Origin: a virus
Strand: one strand, 5' to 3'
IMG/VR virus record: IMGVR_UViG_3300046006_002273
Location: 1-24,055 of that record
DNA length: 24,055 bases
Shown here: positions 6,115 to 13,804 of the stretch, in pieces
How the letters are laid out: each line of letters begins with the position of its first letter
Position numbering within the stretch: position 1 is the stretch's first letter
Program-made: the position numbers and the translations under genes
Notes under the pieces: model-generated
What the model saw: only the letters and a program-made list of their open reading frames with translations
What the model was told of the DNA's origin: nothing
Databases searched by the model: none

Positions 6115-7652
6115 CGTGCCATGCCTCCTAGGTTGATTGTGCCACCCCACCCGCCAACCACGCGACGGCACTCGGCCGCCGCATAGCTGCTCACGTCAAT
6201 CTGGTCCGCCGGCTCGTCCGGCAAACCCTGCCATGCGGTCAACTCGCTCTCGTAAGCGGCCAGCCACGGGGCCGCCTGCGGAATCAGCAACTTGCCTGCC
6301 TCCAGCCGCTTGATCAGGCCGGCCGCTACAGCCCGATCCAGTTTGGCCCCGGCCGTGCCGTCTCGCATGCCCTCCAAGACAGGCCCGACGAGAGCCGCAT
6401 CCCCCACCCCAGCGCCCAGCAGTTCTGACCGCAGCGGAGGGCCGTAGTGGGCGTTTTCAATCCGAGCCGATCGGACCTGCCAGTCCGCCAGCGTCGCCTT
6501 GACAGCCGGCACGAGGTTCGACCACTCGACTCGGTCCCGCCAAACGTGCCGCAGAAACAGCAGATCCGCCGACGTCCAGTAGTCCCAAACCGCAACCACG
6601 GACCAAGAGGCGCCCTTGCCTCGCGCCGCGTCCGCCTTGTCCCGGCTGGTCCCAGCGGTGTCAATCGTCGCGAACCGCCGACACTGCCGCCGGTCGATTG
6701 TCCTCTTCTCCCCGGCGTCCAGCAGATCCCCGCGGGCGTCGTACCTCCGCAGCCACTCTGCCGGAATGACCAGCGACTCGACCACGTCCCAATTCCCACG
6801 CATCAGCCGCGCCCGCGTCACCGGGGGCAGGTGGGACAACTGCCGCTCGTATTCGTCGGGGTCGAGTGCTGGATTGTCTCGAATCGCAGCCGGAACAAAT
6901 CGCCGTCCCTCCGGCCCGTCAAACACCCGCGCGTCGCTCCGCTCGATCGCCGTCGCACTGTCCTGAGTCAGAAACCGCCGTTTGACCCACGCATGACCGA
7001 TATTGCCGGGGTTGCTCGCCGATCGCATCCGCAGCGGAACAGGACCGCGGCCGGCCTTGGCTGCCGCCTGGTCGAGCTCCTTGGTTTTGCGAAGGCGGGA
7101 GAACAGGAACATGTACGGGTTGCTTTCGTCGTCAGTCAGGCGAAACTCGGTAAGTTCGTCCCATCCGATGAATTGGTATTCTGCCGATGCGTAACGGAAT
7201 CGGTCGTCAGGGTTGTCCACGTAGCCGAACGAAATCTTGGCCCCGCTGGGGAACGTCCACCGCTTCGCCGTCTCATTCCACGTTGCCGACGTCCCTTTCA
7301 GCCATTCCTTGCTGCGATCCATGATCGCCCCGGCCAGGTTCAGCCGCTGAAAGTCCCGCCGCAGGATCAACGCGCTGTAACCCGGCACGTCCACGTATTC
7401 AAGAGCGGCCATCAAGATTGCATCTGACTTCCCGCCTCCTGCCGCACCGCCATACAACACCTCGAGCGCAGTCTCTTCAAGAAACGTTCGCTGTCTCGGG
7501 AACGGCTTGTGCGGGCACCACTGCTGCGTCGGGCTGGTCAGTTCCGCCGTCTTCGATTCGGCGAACCGAACGGCGCGCAAGTTCGGCCGCCACGCCGTCT
7601 GATACCGCCTCTTGCCATTTCGCAAGTAGTTCCTCTTGTGTAAAGCCGTCAT
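6111..7652 (-). CDS. terL: Terminase large subunit (packaging ATPase and nuclease)
   Basis: The protein has 513 residues from ATG 7652. The ATPase part shows Walker A GGAAGGGKS (about residues 68-76), Walker B FIGWDE (about 161-166) and the coupling motif SASNPG (about 211-216). The nuclease part shows FATIDTAG with Asp331, RIENAHYG with Glu399 and QIDVSSYA with Asp486, a complete RNase H-like triad. The enzyme pumps DNA into proheads through the portal and cuts concatemers. The start is uncertain: ATG 7652 overlaps the upstream gene by 176 bases, and third-position GC stays high in this frame across most of the overlap. A TTG codon at about residue 25 is a shorter alternative. Confidence 0.93.
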   Translation of the reverse strand: MTALHKRNYLRNGKRRYQTAWRPNLRAVRFAESKTAELTSPTQQWCPHKPFPRQRTFLEETALEVLYGGAAGGGKSDAILMAALEYVDVPGYSALILRRDFQRLNLAGAIMDRSKEWLKGTSATWNETAKRWTFPSGAKISFGYVDNPDDRFRYASAEYQFIGWDELTEFRLTDDESNPYMFLFSRLRKTKELDQAAAKAGRGPVPLRMRSASNPGNIGHAWVKRRFLTQDSATAIERSDARVFDGPEGRRFVPAAIRDNPALDPDEYERQLSHLPPVTRARLMRGNWDVVESLVIPAEWLRRYDARGDLLDAGEKRTIDRRQCRRFATIDTAGTSRDKADAARGKGASWSVVAVWDYWTSADLLFLRHVWRDRVEWSNLVPAVKATLADWQVRSARIENAHYGPPLRSELLGAGVGDAALVGPVLEGMRDGTAGAKLDRAVAAGLIKRLEAGKLLIPQAAPWLAAYESELTAWQGLPDEPADQIDVSSYAAAECRRVVGGWGGTINLGGMAR

Positions 7653-7848
7653 TCGATTTTTCTTCAGCCAGGGATAGGGCATCTGCGGCAATCAGCGCCC
7701 GGGCCGCCGCGGTCACTTCGCGTCGACTGGCCCTCTTGTTGCTCACGATTCTATCGAGTCGTCGGATCGTCCTCTTACGTACCTCGGGACTAATCGGCCA
7801 GCGCCCTAGAATGGCTTGCACTTCGAGTTTTAGTGTCCTGTTGCGCAT
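7477..7848 (-). CDS. Probable terminase small subunit
   Basis: From ATG 7848 the protein has 123 residues; a GTG 33 bases earlier is an alternative. The N-terminal half is basic and helical (LKLEVQAILGRW, EVRKRTIRRLDRIV, RREVTAAARALIAAD), as expected for a DNA-binding small terminase, and the C-terminal half is acidic and then low-complexity. I see no textbook helix-turn-helix. The call rests on size, basic helical character and position directly upstream of the large subunit. The C-terminal 58 codons overlap the large terminase in another frame, and codon third-position GC there is lower than in the terminase frame, so this tail may be shorter or loosely constrained. Confidence 0.55.
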   Translation of the reverse strand: MRNRTLKLEVQAILGRWPISPEVRKRTIRRLDRIVSNKRASRREVTAAARALIAADALSLAEEKSNDGFTQEELLAKWQEAVSDGVAAELARRSVRRIEDGGTDQPDAAVVPAQAVPETANVS

Positions 7849-7923
7849 CGGCCCCCCGCCCCCCAGCCTGTTCCAATTCACTGCCGCCGCGATACTCGCT
7901 TTTCCGCAGCCAGTTCGTTGTGG

Positions 7924-8649
7924 CTATCCTCGGAAATTCGGAATCGGAAATCTTCCTAGTGAATCAACGTCGTCAGCGGCAATCGTGACAGGCTTTCTAA
8001 CTGTCGAACCGGAGCGCCGAAATTCATACGTCCCGCCGATCCATAGTTGCTCGAATGTCACGAGACCGCCCGCGCCGCTCGCCTCGGTTCTCTCTGCGTT
8101 CTCGACGATGATGCCGCCGCCTGTCGGCTCACGCACAAGGCGGCAGACAATCGACACCCCGCTCTCTACATTCCCGTCCTCATCGTAGACGTAGCTGTAT
8201 CCCGTGCATTGCAGGTCGGACGATGGGCTGGGGACTGATCCTATGGCACTGAGCGTAACCGACCTTGCCGCGGCTGACGTCACCGTGATCTCTGCCGTGC
8301 TGCTCGCATACAGGCTCGACTTACTGACCACGAGGCTATACGTCCCCGCGTCGCACGTCGGCGTAGCTACCCCGCTCGCGTTGGTCGTCTGAATGTCCAC
8401 CAATGTCCCGTCTGCCTCTCGGATTTCGACCGTCGCACCCTGGACAGCTACCGCTGGCGTCCCGGTTGTGACAGTGACCGTCTGGGCATACGTGCCGCCC
8501 GGTGCTGACAGCCCTGCCGCCGCAATCGCAGCCGCTGCTGCCGCTTCCAACGCGTCGGTTGCGTCGGTTCCTTCAATGGTCGTCACGTTCACGTCGGGAG
8601 CCGCCACAGCCACAAATGGAAACGCATCCGCCTTGAATCGCAGTGTCAT
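7924..8649 (-). CDS. Virion protein with Ig-like/carboxypeptidase-regulatory-like domain
   Basis: The protein has 241 residues from ATG 8649, one base after the upstream stop; a GTG at 8658 would add three residues. The N-terminus is MTLRFKADAFPFV, then an Ala-rich helix, then a beta-sandwich candidate with VQGATVEIREADGTLV, TNASGVATPTCDAGTYSLVVS (about residues 68-110), the layout of prealbumin-like CarboxypepD_reg or Ig-like domains. A second such unit may follow (SGYSYVYDEDGNVESGVSIVCRLV...GGLVTFEQLWIGGTYEFRRSG). Ig-like folds on virions commonly aid weak adhesion to surfaces. Its place between terminase and tail-fibre genes fits a tail or baseplate accessory protein. Confidence 0.7.
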   Translation of the reverse strand: MTLRFKADAFPFVAVAAPDVNVTTIEGTDATDALEAAAAAAIAAAGLSAPGGTYAQTVTVTTGTPAVAVQGATVEIREADGTLVDIQTTNASGVATPTCDAGTYSLVVSKSSLYASSTAEITVTSAAARSVTLSAIGSVPSPSSDLQCTGYSYVYDEDGNVESGVSIVCRLVREPTGGGIIVENAERTEASGAGGLVTFEQLWIGGTYEFRRSGSTVRKPVTIAADDVDSLGRFPIPNFRG

Positions 8650-8650
8650 C

Positions 8651-9031
8651 TCAGTCACTCTCTTTCAACAGGACGTATTTGCCAGCATCGATACCGACGA
8701 AAATTTGCAAAGCCAGGATTTTGATGCCGCCCGCAGGCACCGACGCAACGGTCGGCAGCCCCGTGGCGTTGCGATACGGCAAATAGACGCCAGCCAGGCT
8801 GCTGGATCGCCAAGAAGGCCCGGCTGTCAAATCAGTCACCGTCAGCGCGCCATCCCCGTTGAAATCCTGCGAAATGTACCAACGCGTACCTTCATACCAC
8901 AGATACCACGTTGCCCCGCCGCTTGACCAACTCCAGTACGGCTGTCCGTTGAGAGTGCCGATCGCATTTCCCGTCGTCGCTGCGGTGCAATCGGGATTCA
9001 GTGTCCCGGTAATCGCGTAAGCGGTCATCAT
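8651..9031 (-). CDS. Tail-associated protein with a dockerin/EF-hand-like calcium loop
   Basis: This 126-residue protein starts at ATG 9031 in ATGA overlap with the gene before it. Early residues resemble a short repeat unit seen in phage tail proteins (ITGTLNPDCTA, NGQPYWSWSSGGATWYLWY, RWYISQDF). Next comes DFNGDGALTVTDL (about residues 57-69), a loop with Asp at 1, Asn at 3, Asp at 5, and Asp at 12, as in dockerin and EF-hand calcium sites. A second loop is not evident. The C-terminal part is hydrophobic and beta-like. Calcium binding is inferred from the loop only. Confidence 0.7.
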   Translation of the reverse strand: MMTAYAITGTLNPDCTAATTGNAIGTLNGQPYWSWSSGGATWYLWYEGTRWYISQDFNGDGALTVTDLTAGPSWRSSSLAGVYLPYRNATGLPTVASVPAGGIKILALQIFVGIDAGKYVLLKESD

Positions 9032-9396
9032 GCAGTCTCCGTAAGAGCCTTGAATCCGTCGTCGTGAAACGTCGTGCCGTCCCAATAGCCGCTGATTGTC
9101 GCCACCGGCGTGTCCGTAATCGCAGGATCGGCCCCGGATTTCACCGTGACGAACAGATAGTACCACCCAGCCGCAAGCGATGCCGGAAACGTCCCGACGT
9201 ACAGATAGCCACCAGCAGGCGTCTCGACAACCGGGACGTTGTAGCGGTTGCTCCCGGCAACGTACCAGTGCATCGGGTCGAGTGTTTCCAGTGCGTCGGT
9301 CGCGACGTTGTAATACGTCCCGGCCTCGCTCTGAATCGGGACGTAAAGCGTAGCCCCGGTCGCGTTGTGCCGATACTTGATCTCGCCTGCCATCAT
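9028..9396 (-). CDS. Beta-rich tail accessory protein, unknown
   Basis: This protein has 122 residues from ATG 9396, which overlaps the stop of the small gene upstream (ATGA). The sequence is aromatic and beta-rich (IKYRHNATGATLYVPIQ, PAGGYLYVGTFPASLAAGWYYLFVTV, TISGYWDGTTFHDDGF). There is no signal or membrane segment. It belongs to the cluster of small proteins between fibre and terminase and is likely a virion accessory component. I do not recognise a named family. Confidence 0.75.
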   Translation of the reverse strand: MMAGEIKYRHNATGATLYVPIQSEAGTYYNVATDALETLDPMHWYVAGSNRYNVPVVETPAGGYLYVGTFPASLAAGWYYLFVTVKSGADPAITDTPVATISGYWDGTTFHDDGFKALTETA

Positions 9397-9557
9397 TCAC
9401 CTTCTTTCGGCTCGTCCTGCTCAGTCCAGTTGGCCAGCAGGTTAAGCACGTTTTGTACTGGCACAACTTCAATGCTCTGTTCGCTCACTCGCAGCGTAAG
9501 CCCGTCGGCCATGCTCAGGGCCGCTTTGATCTGCTCGTACTCTCGACGGGTCAACAT
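9393..9557 (-). CDS. Small helical protein, unknown (54 residues)
   Basis: ATG 9557 follows the upstream stop after one base, and the TGA at 9393 overlaps the next start as ATGA, so the gene tiles exactly into the operon. It begins MLTRREYEQIKAALSMADGL and ends in an acidic tail (WTEQDEPKEGE). The middle (IEVVPVQNVLNLLANW) is amphipathic. The weak SD is GAGAGTGTGAG. Function is unknown; the exact fit between coupled neighbours is the main support. Confidence 0.65.
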   Translation of the reverse strand: MLTRREYEQIKAALSMADGLTLRVSEQSIEVVPVQNVLNLLANWTEQDEPKEGE

Positions 9558-9558
9558 C

Positions 9559-9801
9559 TCACACTCTCAGTCGTTGAATCGCTCGCAGGACGCAAATTCC
9601 CCAGCCACCGTTGGATTCACACACTGCGATTGCCGCGTCAAGGTCACCTACAAGCGTGCCGTCCTCGTTGATGCGGAACACCTCACCATTTACGCTGTCG
9701 ATGATGACGAGGTTCTGCTTCAGTGAACTGTTGGGCGAATCGGAAATCGCCAGCGCATACTGTCCGTCGTTCACGTACAGCGGCGTCTGTGGGCTATCCA
9801 T
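9559..9801 (-). CDS. Small beta-rich protein, unknown (80 residues)
   Basis: ATG 9801 has a strong GGAGGAGG site upstream and overlaps the previous gene by 8 bases. The protein begins MDSPQTPLYVNDGQYALAIS and continues with NLVIIDSVNGEVFRINEDG, likely short beta strands around Asn-Gly turns, then a Cys-containing helix near the end (IAVCESNGGWGICVLRAIQRL). No family is recognised. It is probably one of the tail accessory proteins. Confidence 0.72.
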   Translation of the reverse strand: MDSPQTPLYVNDGQYALAISDSPNSSLKQNLVIIDSVNGEVFRINEDGTLVGDLDAAIAVCESNGGWGICVLRAIQRLRV

Positions 9802-9994
9802 TCGACACCTCCTCCGCCGGCTTCTCGGCCTTGGCCGCCGTCGCTTCTGCAACGGCCTGCCGAGTTGCCAACACTCGATCAATCATTTCCAGCGCCCGGT
9901 TGCACTCGTCGATCTGCTTCCGCTGCTGGTAGCCGATTGCGTAAAGTTGCTCGTCACTCAATTGAGACAGGTCCACCGTCTGATTCTGCGCCAC
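9794..9994 (-). CDS. Small coiled-coil protein, unknown (66 residues)
   Basis: The start is GTG 9994 with GGGAAGG upstream. The protein is helical with SQLSDEQLYAIGYQQRKQIDECNRALEMIDRVL as one long predicted helix, followed by an Ala/Glu/Lys-rich tail. The stop overlaps the start region of the next gene by 8 bases. The size and helical character resemble small structural or chaperone-like proteins near tail fibres. Function is not known. Confidence 0.72.
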   Translation of the reverse strand: MAQNQTVDLSQLSDEQLYAIGYQQRKQIDECNRALEMIDRVLATRQAVAEATAAKAEKPAEEVSNG

Positions 9995-10017
9995 TCGCCT
10001 TCCCTTTCGTGTTGAAA

Positions 10018-10359
10018 CTACCCCACAACCGGCAGCGTGTCGTCAATCGTCGCTGCCACCTGGAAAAACGTCCCCTGCTTCGCGTTCAGTCTGTCGATCT
10101 CGTCCAGCGTCGCCTGGATCGCGACCACCAGTTTCCCAAAGTCCTCGGCCACGATCTCTTCCGCCTTCGATGCCCCGGCCCACACTTCGGCCTGCATGAC
10201 AGCCAGCGTGGCGGCGTGCTCGGATTCCCTCGCCATTCTGTTATCGTCACTGATCCGCTTCACGATCGTCGTCCCGAGCGTGTAGAGAGCCTGGATCTCA
10301 CGAATTAGCGTTTCGTTGCTACCGTAGAGCCGAGCCACCGCTTCCATTAGTTTCGCCAT
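10018..10359 (-). CDS. Helical protein of the tail region, unknown (113 residues)
   Basis: ATG 10359 has GGAGAAC upstream at normal spacing. The protein is almost entirely helical (MAKLMEAVARLYGSNE, REIQALYTLGTTIVKRISDD, LVVAIQATLDEIDRLN) with a short C-terminal beta stretch (DDTLPVVG). It has no membrane span or known motif. It follows the 356-residue tail protein with a 9-base gap. Confidence 0.75.
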   Translation of the reverse strand: MAKLMEAVARLYGSNETLIREIQALYTLGTTIVKRISDDNRMARESEHAATLAVMQAEVWAGASKAEEIVAEDFGKLVVAIQATLDEIDRLNAKQGTFFQVAATIDDTLPVVG

Positions 10360-10368
10360 CTCGTTCTC

Positions 10369-11439
10369 CTATTCAATCCATCCCCGTGCAATCGTAACCA
10401 CTGTTCCATTCGCGGTCGGCACTGCGGTAAATTTGAGTGTCACGCCGGCCGGCAGCCTAATTGGGATATCGAACTTCACCAAGTTGAAAGCGTTCGGGCT
10501 GCTCACTTCCGCGATGGCTTGAAACAGATTCGTTGCGAAGCCGTCATTTTGCGTCGTTCGCAGGATGATCCTGGCGCTTTGCACTTGATTCGCGGTTGTC
10601 GCGTAGCCGCATGAAATCTGCGTGAGGTAGAGCGTCTTGCCAGCCGGCACGGTGTAGACAGTGTTCCTTGCCCTGGTGTACCCGGCCGTAATGTAGGTGT
10701 AGACCGGGGCGGAACCGTCCGCGTCCCATAGCTGGATCGCAGCCGCCGCAACCCCGCCCGTCCCTGCCGAGATGACTCGCATCGAGTTGACGCGAAAAAC
10801 GTCCGTGTTGATTAAATCAACCCCGGTCGCGTTTCCACCGAGCAAGACGATCTCTGACTTCTGAGCGAACGCGGTCGTCAAGTAACTGATTTTGACCGCG
10901 TGCGCTCCCGTGTAAGCCGCCACGCTGACGACGTGGTAGCCCCTGGATGCCGCTGTCCCGCCGCTGCTGAATCCGCCAGCAATCGTGAGTGTAGTGGTGG
11001 CTACCGCGGTAACGAATCCGTACTCGGGCGTCGTGCCTGATTTGTCGAGAATCACCAGATCGCCAACTGCTACCGCCGTCGCGGCGAGGAAGTCCTCGGA
11101 CGCATCGACGAGGCTGGTTGTCGTGCCCCCGGCGTCGGCGGTCAGTGGGCCGCGGATTGCCGATGCTCGGTCCTGTGCGTGCGCGGTGTATACCTCCATC
11201 GCTGTGCCAGTGGTCGGCAGCGTAATCGTCGCGTCGGTGTACGACCAAACATCCTTTGCCGTCGTTCCGGTCAGCGTCGAGAATCCGATCTTCTCAAACA
11301 CGGAATGCCCGGTAACGCCACCCTCGGCGATTTGCTCCAGGTACGTCTGAGAGACGACGCGCGGATTGCCATCGACGTTTTTCCATCCGCGGGCAACGCC
11401 TGTTGAATCCAGCCAGCCGGTATATTTGAAGTAGCTCAT
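10369..11439 (-). CDS. Tail or fibre-associated structural protein
   Basis: The protein has 356 residues from ATG 11439, which overlaps the fibre stop as ATGA and has GGGGGA upstream. Recognisable parts are DGNPRVVSQTYLEQIAEG near the N-terminus, then a domain with SLVDASEDFLAATAVAVGDLV and YGFVTAVATTTLTIAGGFSSGGT (about residues 110-165). The latter is a small beta module often seen in phage structural proteins, where 'D...F....V..GD.V...' precedes a 'V..V.....LT..' strand. The C-terminal part is beta-rich (AGKTLYLTQISCGYAT, FDIPIRLPAGVTLKFTAV), jelly-roll-like in appearance. It probably sits at the fibre base or on the tail tip; the detailed role is not established. Confidence 0.72.
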   Translation of the reverse strand: MSYFKYTGWLDSTGVARGWKNVDGNPRVVSQTYLEQIAEGGVTGHSVFEKIGFSTLTGTTAKDVWSYTDATITLPTTGTAMEVYTAHAQDRASAIRGPLTADAGGTTTSLVDASEDFLAATAVAVGDLVILDKSGTTPEYGFVTAVATTTLTIAGGFSSGGTAASRGYHVVSVAAYTGAHAVKISYLTTAFAQKSEIVLLGGNATGVDLINTDVFRVNSMRVISAGTGGVAAAAIQLWDADGSAPVYTYITAGYTRARNTVYTVPAGKTLYLTQISCGYATTANQVQSARIILRTTQNDGFATNLFQAIAEVSSPNAFNLVKFDIPIRLPAGVTLKFTAVPTANGTVVTIARGWIE

Positions 11440-13208
11440 GTTATCCCCCATGCTCCCGTCGCGTAGCAGCGGAGCGTAATGGCTTCCCACTGGTTGAGTG
11501 TTTGGTTCGCAACGCCGTCAATCGTCTCGGTGCCAAATCCCTCGATCGTCACCACACCGGCCCCGATGTTTTTGATGTGCTTCGTGTCGCCCACGGTCGC
11601 GGTATTCATGGTGAGAGTGAACGCCGTACCTTTGGAACAGATAATCACCTCGTCCGCCAAGGTTGCGTCGGCTGTGTCAACAACGGTGCGGATGGTTGCC
11701 TTGCGTCCGGCGGTCGTTGTTTTCCCATCGACTACCAAATCGCCTGCGACGCTCAGATACCCGCTGCCCACGACTTTCGGATTGATGACGAGGTTCGTGC
11801 CGTCATAGGTGATCGTCGCGTCATTGCCGGTCCCGAGATAGAGCAGGCTGTTGTCGTTGCCGAGTCGCCAGTTGCCCGACACCGAGTAAATCTGCCAGTT
11901 GGTTGTGCCCTTCGCGAGCGTCGGGACATAGAGCCCGATCTGCGTCCCGAGCGTTCCGGCTCCAGCTACTTCCGTGACCGAGAAGTGCCGCAGTTCGGTC
12001 ATCGTCGAGGACGCACCGATGTTTCCGTATGACGAATACGCCTCCCCGAGCGTTACCGTTCCCGTCGATGCGTCTTGTGCGATGTAGGACCGCATTCCAC
12101 GCATTATTCCGGTTGCATTTGCCGATGACTGCTGCGCGGTCGAACTCATGGCGTTTATGATTAGTACAGATCCGGTACCGGAGGCTGTTGACCGCGCCGT
12201 TCCGTCGATTCCGTAAACGGTGTCCAACACGCCAGATGAATGATTCACCAGCGAGGTAAACGTTAGCGCCGAGCAACCCGTGTACGTGGAGGTAGATGCC
12301 ACCATGTACCCTCGCACCGCCGCTTGACCAGCCGCCCCCGATAACCGATATGCGTAGAATCCATAGGACGCTGACGGTGTAATTCCAGCAGAACTACCGC
12401 CTGCGAGTTCGACGGCTTTTCCGAACGTGACCTGTGTCCCACTCGGCGTCACCGTCAGGTTGCCGGTGGCTCCGGTGGCGAACGTAGTCTGATTCGTCCC
12501 GTTGTCGTAGCCAAGGATGAATTGCGGGCTAGTGACGCTGACGGCGTGCAGACGGGCGGATACCGTGGCCCCGGTGCCGATGCCGAAATTGCCAGCGGTA
12601 AATCGGGCGTGCTCAGACGCACCATCGAATATGATCGTTCCTTCAGAATTGAATATCAATGGAGCTGTAGCACCAGCAATATGAGTAAACCGAAATGTTC
12701 CAGCAGGATACGTTCCAGAATATGACTGCCCATAAAACAGAAAATATGTATTCGCGGCTCCGTTGTTCCACTGCATCCCCATTCGTGCAGCGGCTCCCGT
12801 TGAATAGTTGTACATACGCAACGAATAAGCATCAGTATTCGTTGTTGAAAAACATCGAATATGCGACGTTTGAGACGTTCCATTCTCGCCGATATCTATC
12901 TGCTTGCCTGCGGGCACTGATATGATTGTCCCACTCGGCGTCACCGTCAGGTTGCCGGTGGCTCCGGTGGCGAACGTGGTCTGGTTCGTCCCCGCGTTGA
13001 CAAGCGTGAGTTGCGTGCCGGCAACCGTCACCGTCAGCGGCACGCTCACGCCAACCGCAGCGGTCGTGAGTGTCAAGCCCTTAATAGTCAGCGTGTCCGT
13101 GCCTACGACATAGGACGTTCCCGAGACGCCGTAATGCACGCCGGTCAGTGCGCGAACTTGGATCTCGGTTGCGGTGCCACCGGGCGGGTAGCGGTAACTG
13201 ATCGGCAT
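11436..13208 (-). CDS. Tail fibre protein
   Basis: This 590-residue protein starts at ATG 13208 with GGAGAATAGAGA upstream. It is poor in charged residues and rich in Thr, Gly, Ala and Ser throughout. A segment TNQTTFATGATGNLTVTPSG occurs twice, at about residues 74-93 and 238-257. The central part contains beta-helix-like pieces (FRFTHIAGATAPLIFNSEG, ARFTAGNFGIGTGATVSARL). The C-terminus shows the end module common in phage fibres: DGKTTTAGRKATIRTVV, a TLTMNTATVGDTKHIKN strand pair, then GTETIDGVANQTLNQWEAITL and a final CYATGAWGIT. Fibres bind host surface receptors. The stretch from about 12640 to 12900 is visibly richer in A and T than its surroundings. Confidence 0.85.
   Translation of the reverse strand: MPISYRYPPGGTATEIQVRALTGVHYGVSGTSYVVGTDTLTIKGLTLTTAAVGVSVPLTVTVAGTQLTLVNAGTNQTTFATGATGNLTVTPSGTIISVPAGKQIDIGENGTSQTSHIRCFSTTNTDAYSLRMYNYSTGAAARMGMQWNNGAANTYFLFYGQSYSGTYPAGTFRFTHIAGATAPLIFNSEGTIIFDGASEHARFTAGNFGIGTGATVSARLHAVSVTSPQFILGYDNGTNQTTFATGATGNLTVTPSGTQVTFGKAVELAGGSSAGITPSASYGFYAYRLSGAAGQAAVRGYMVASTSTYTGCSALTFTSLVNHSSGVLDTVYGIDGTARSTASGTGSVLIINAMSSTAQQSSANATGIMRGMRSYIAQDASTGTVTLGEAYSSYGNIGASSTMTELRHFSVTEVAGAGTLGTQIGLYVPTLAKGTTNWQIYSVSGNWRLGNDNSLLYLGTGNDATITYDGTNLVINPKVVGSGYLSVAGDLVVDGKTTTAGRKATIRTVVDTADATLADEVIICSKGTAFTLTMNTATVGDTKHIKNIGAGVVTIEGFGTETIDGVANQTLNQWEAITLRCYATGAWGIT
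12435..12500. repeat. Direct repeat within the tail fibre gene, copy A
   Basis: This 66-base segment is 97% identical by my reading (two differences) to the one at 12927-12992. Both differences fall at third codon positions and keep the amino acids Asn and Thr. The copies are 492 bases apart, exactly 164 codons, so recombination between them would stay in frame. Confidence 0.9.
12927..12992. repeat. Direct repeat within the tail fibre gene, copy B
   Basis: This is the partner of 12435-12500 and encodes the N-terminal copy of the repeated fibre segment. The AT-richer fibre domain lies between the two copies. Confidence 0.9.
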
Positions 13209-13211
13209 TCT

Positions 13212-13418
13212 CTATTCTCCCATCCTCGCATCCACACAATCGGAAATCGCGTCCCGCACGTTGGCCCCGTAGCCGAAAAACCGCCGCCCGTCATCCATCA
13301 TCCATGTCACCCGCACTTGCACGTTTTTCTCGCCTTCCTCGCGATCGAACCTCACGGCACCCTCGCTCATCATAACCGAAATCGTCGTGCACAGCGGGTT
13401 GCCGCAGGTCGCACTCAT
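13212..13418 (-). CDS. Small protein, unknown (68 residues)
   Basis: ATG 13418 overlaps the previous stop (ATGA). The protein starts MSATCGNPLCTTIS, with two early cysteines, then has a beta-rich acidic part (NVQVRVTWMMDDGRRFFGYG) and ends in a short helix (ANVRDAISDCVDARMGE). The alternating pattern could be a small two-layer fold. The tail fibre starts 3 bases downstream. No family is recognised. Confidence 0.7.
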   Translation of the reverse strand: MSATCGNPLCTTISVMMSEGAVRFDREEGEKNVQVRVTWMMDDGRRFFGYGANVRDAISDCVDARMGE

Positions 13419-13798
13419 GTTTGGATTCCGTTCATGCAGCCGACGAACGCCGCCGTCAGCGCGACGAGTGCCACTTCCCCGGTGTTGATCTGGCCCTGCA
13501 GCACGCCGAGTTGATTCGTCGCCGCTTCGATCTGCTGTTTCAAATATCCCATCTGCTGAATCGTCGCGTCAAGCCTGCTCGCTGCCTGCCAGGCCGCGTA
13601 CCACTGCTGGATGCAACGGGTGTAGCCGTCGGTCCCCGGCGTCGGGTATCGAGGTAGGGAGCCGACGTAACTGCCAGGCGAGCCGAGAACGAGATTCCAC
13701 TGTTTCCGATCGTCGGCCGCGTCCCATTCACGGATCGCCTCTGCCAGCGCCCGCGTTGGTATCCCAAGCTCGCATTGCCGCGTTGATCGCTTCTTCAT
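13415..13798 (-). CDS. Unknown protein with coiled-coil C-terminus (127 residues)
   Basis: ATG 13798 has GAGGAG about 10 bases upstream. The N-terminus is helical (ALAEAIREWDAADDRKQWN), a Gly/Pro/Tyr-rich middle follows (GSPGSYVGSLPRYPTPGTDG), then a long helix with heptad character (AASRLDATIQQMGYLKQQIEAATNQLGVLQGQI). The C-terminus is hydrophobic (ALVALTAAFVGCMNG) and may be a membrane segment or a buried helix. It lies between a membrane/coiled-coil protein and the fibre gene. I would not assign a function; a fibre-base or lysis-linked role is possible. Confidence 0.72.
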   Translation of the reverse strand: MKKRSTRQCELGIPTRALAEAIREWDAADDRKQWNLVLGSPGSYVGSLPRYPTPGTDGYTRCIQQWYAAWQAASRLDATIQQMGYLKQQIEAATNQLGVLQGQINTGEVALVALTAAFVGCMNGIQT

Positions 13799-13804
13799 CG
13801 GGCA

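Noticed and set aside
6447-7427. Plus-strand open frame of 326 codons
   Set aside because: It is antisense to the large terminase with its intact Walker and nuclease motifs.
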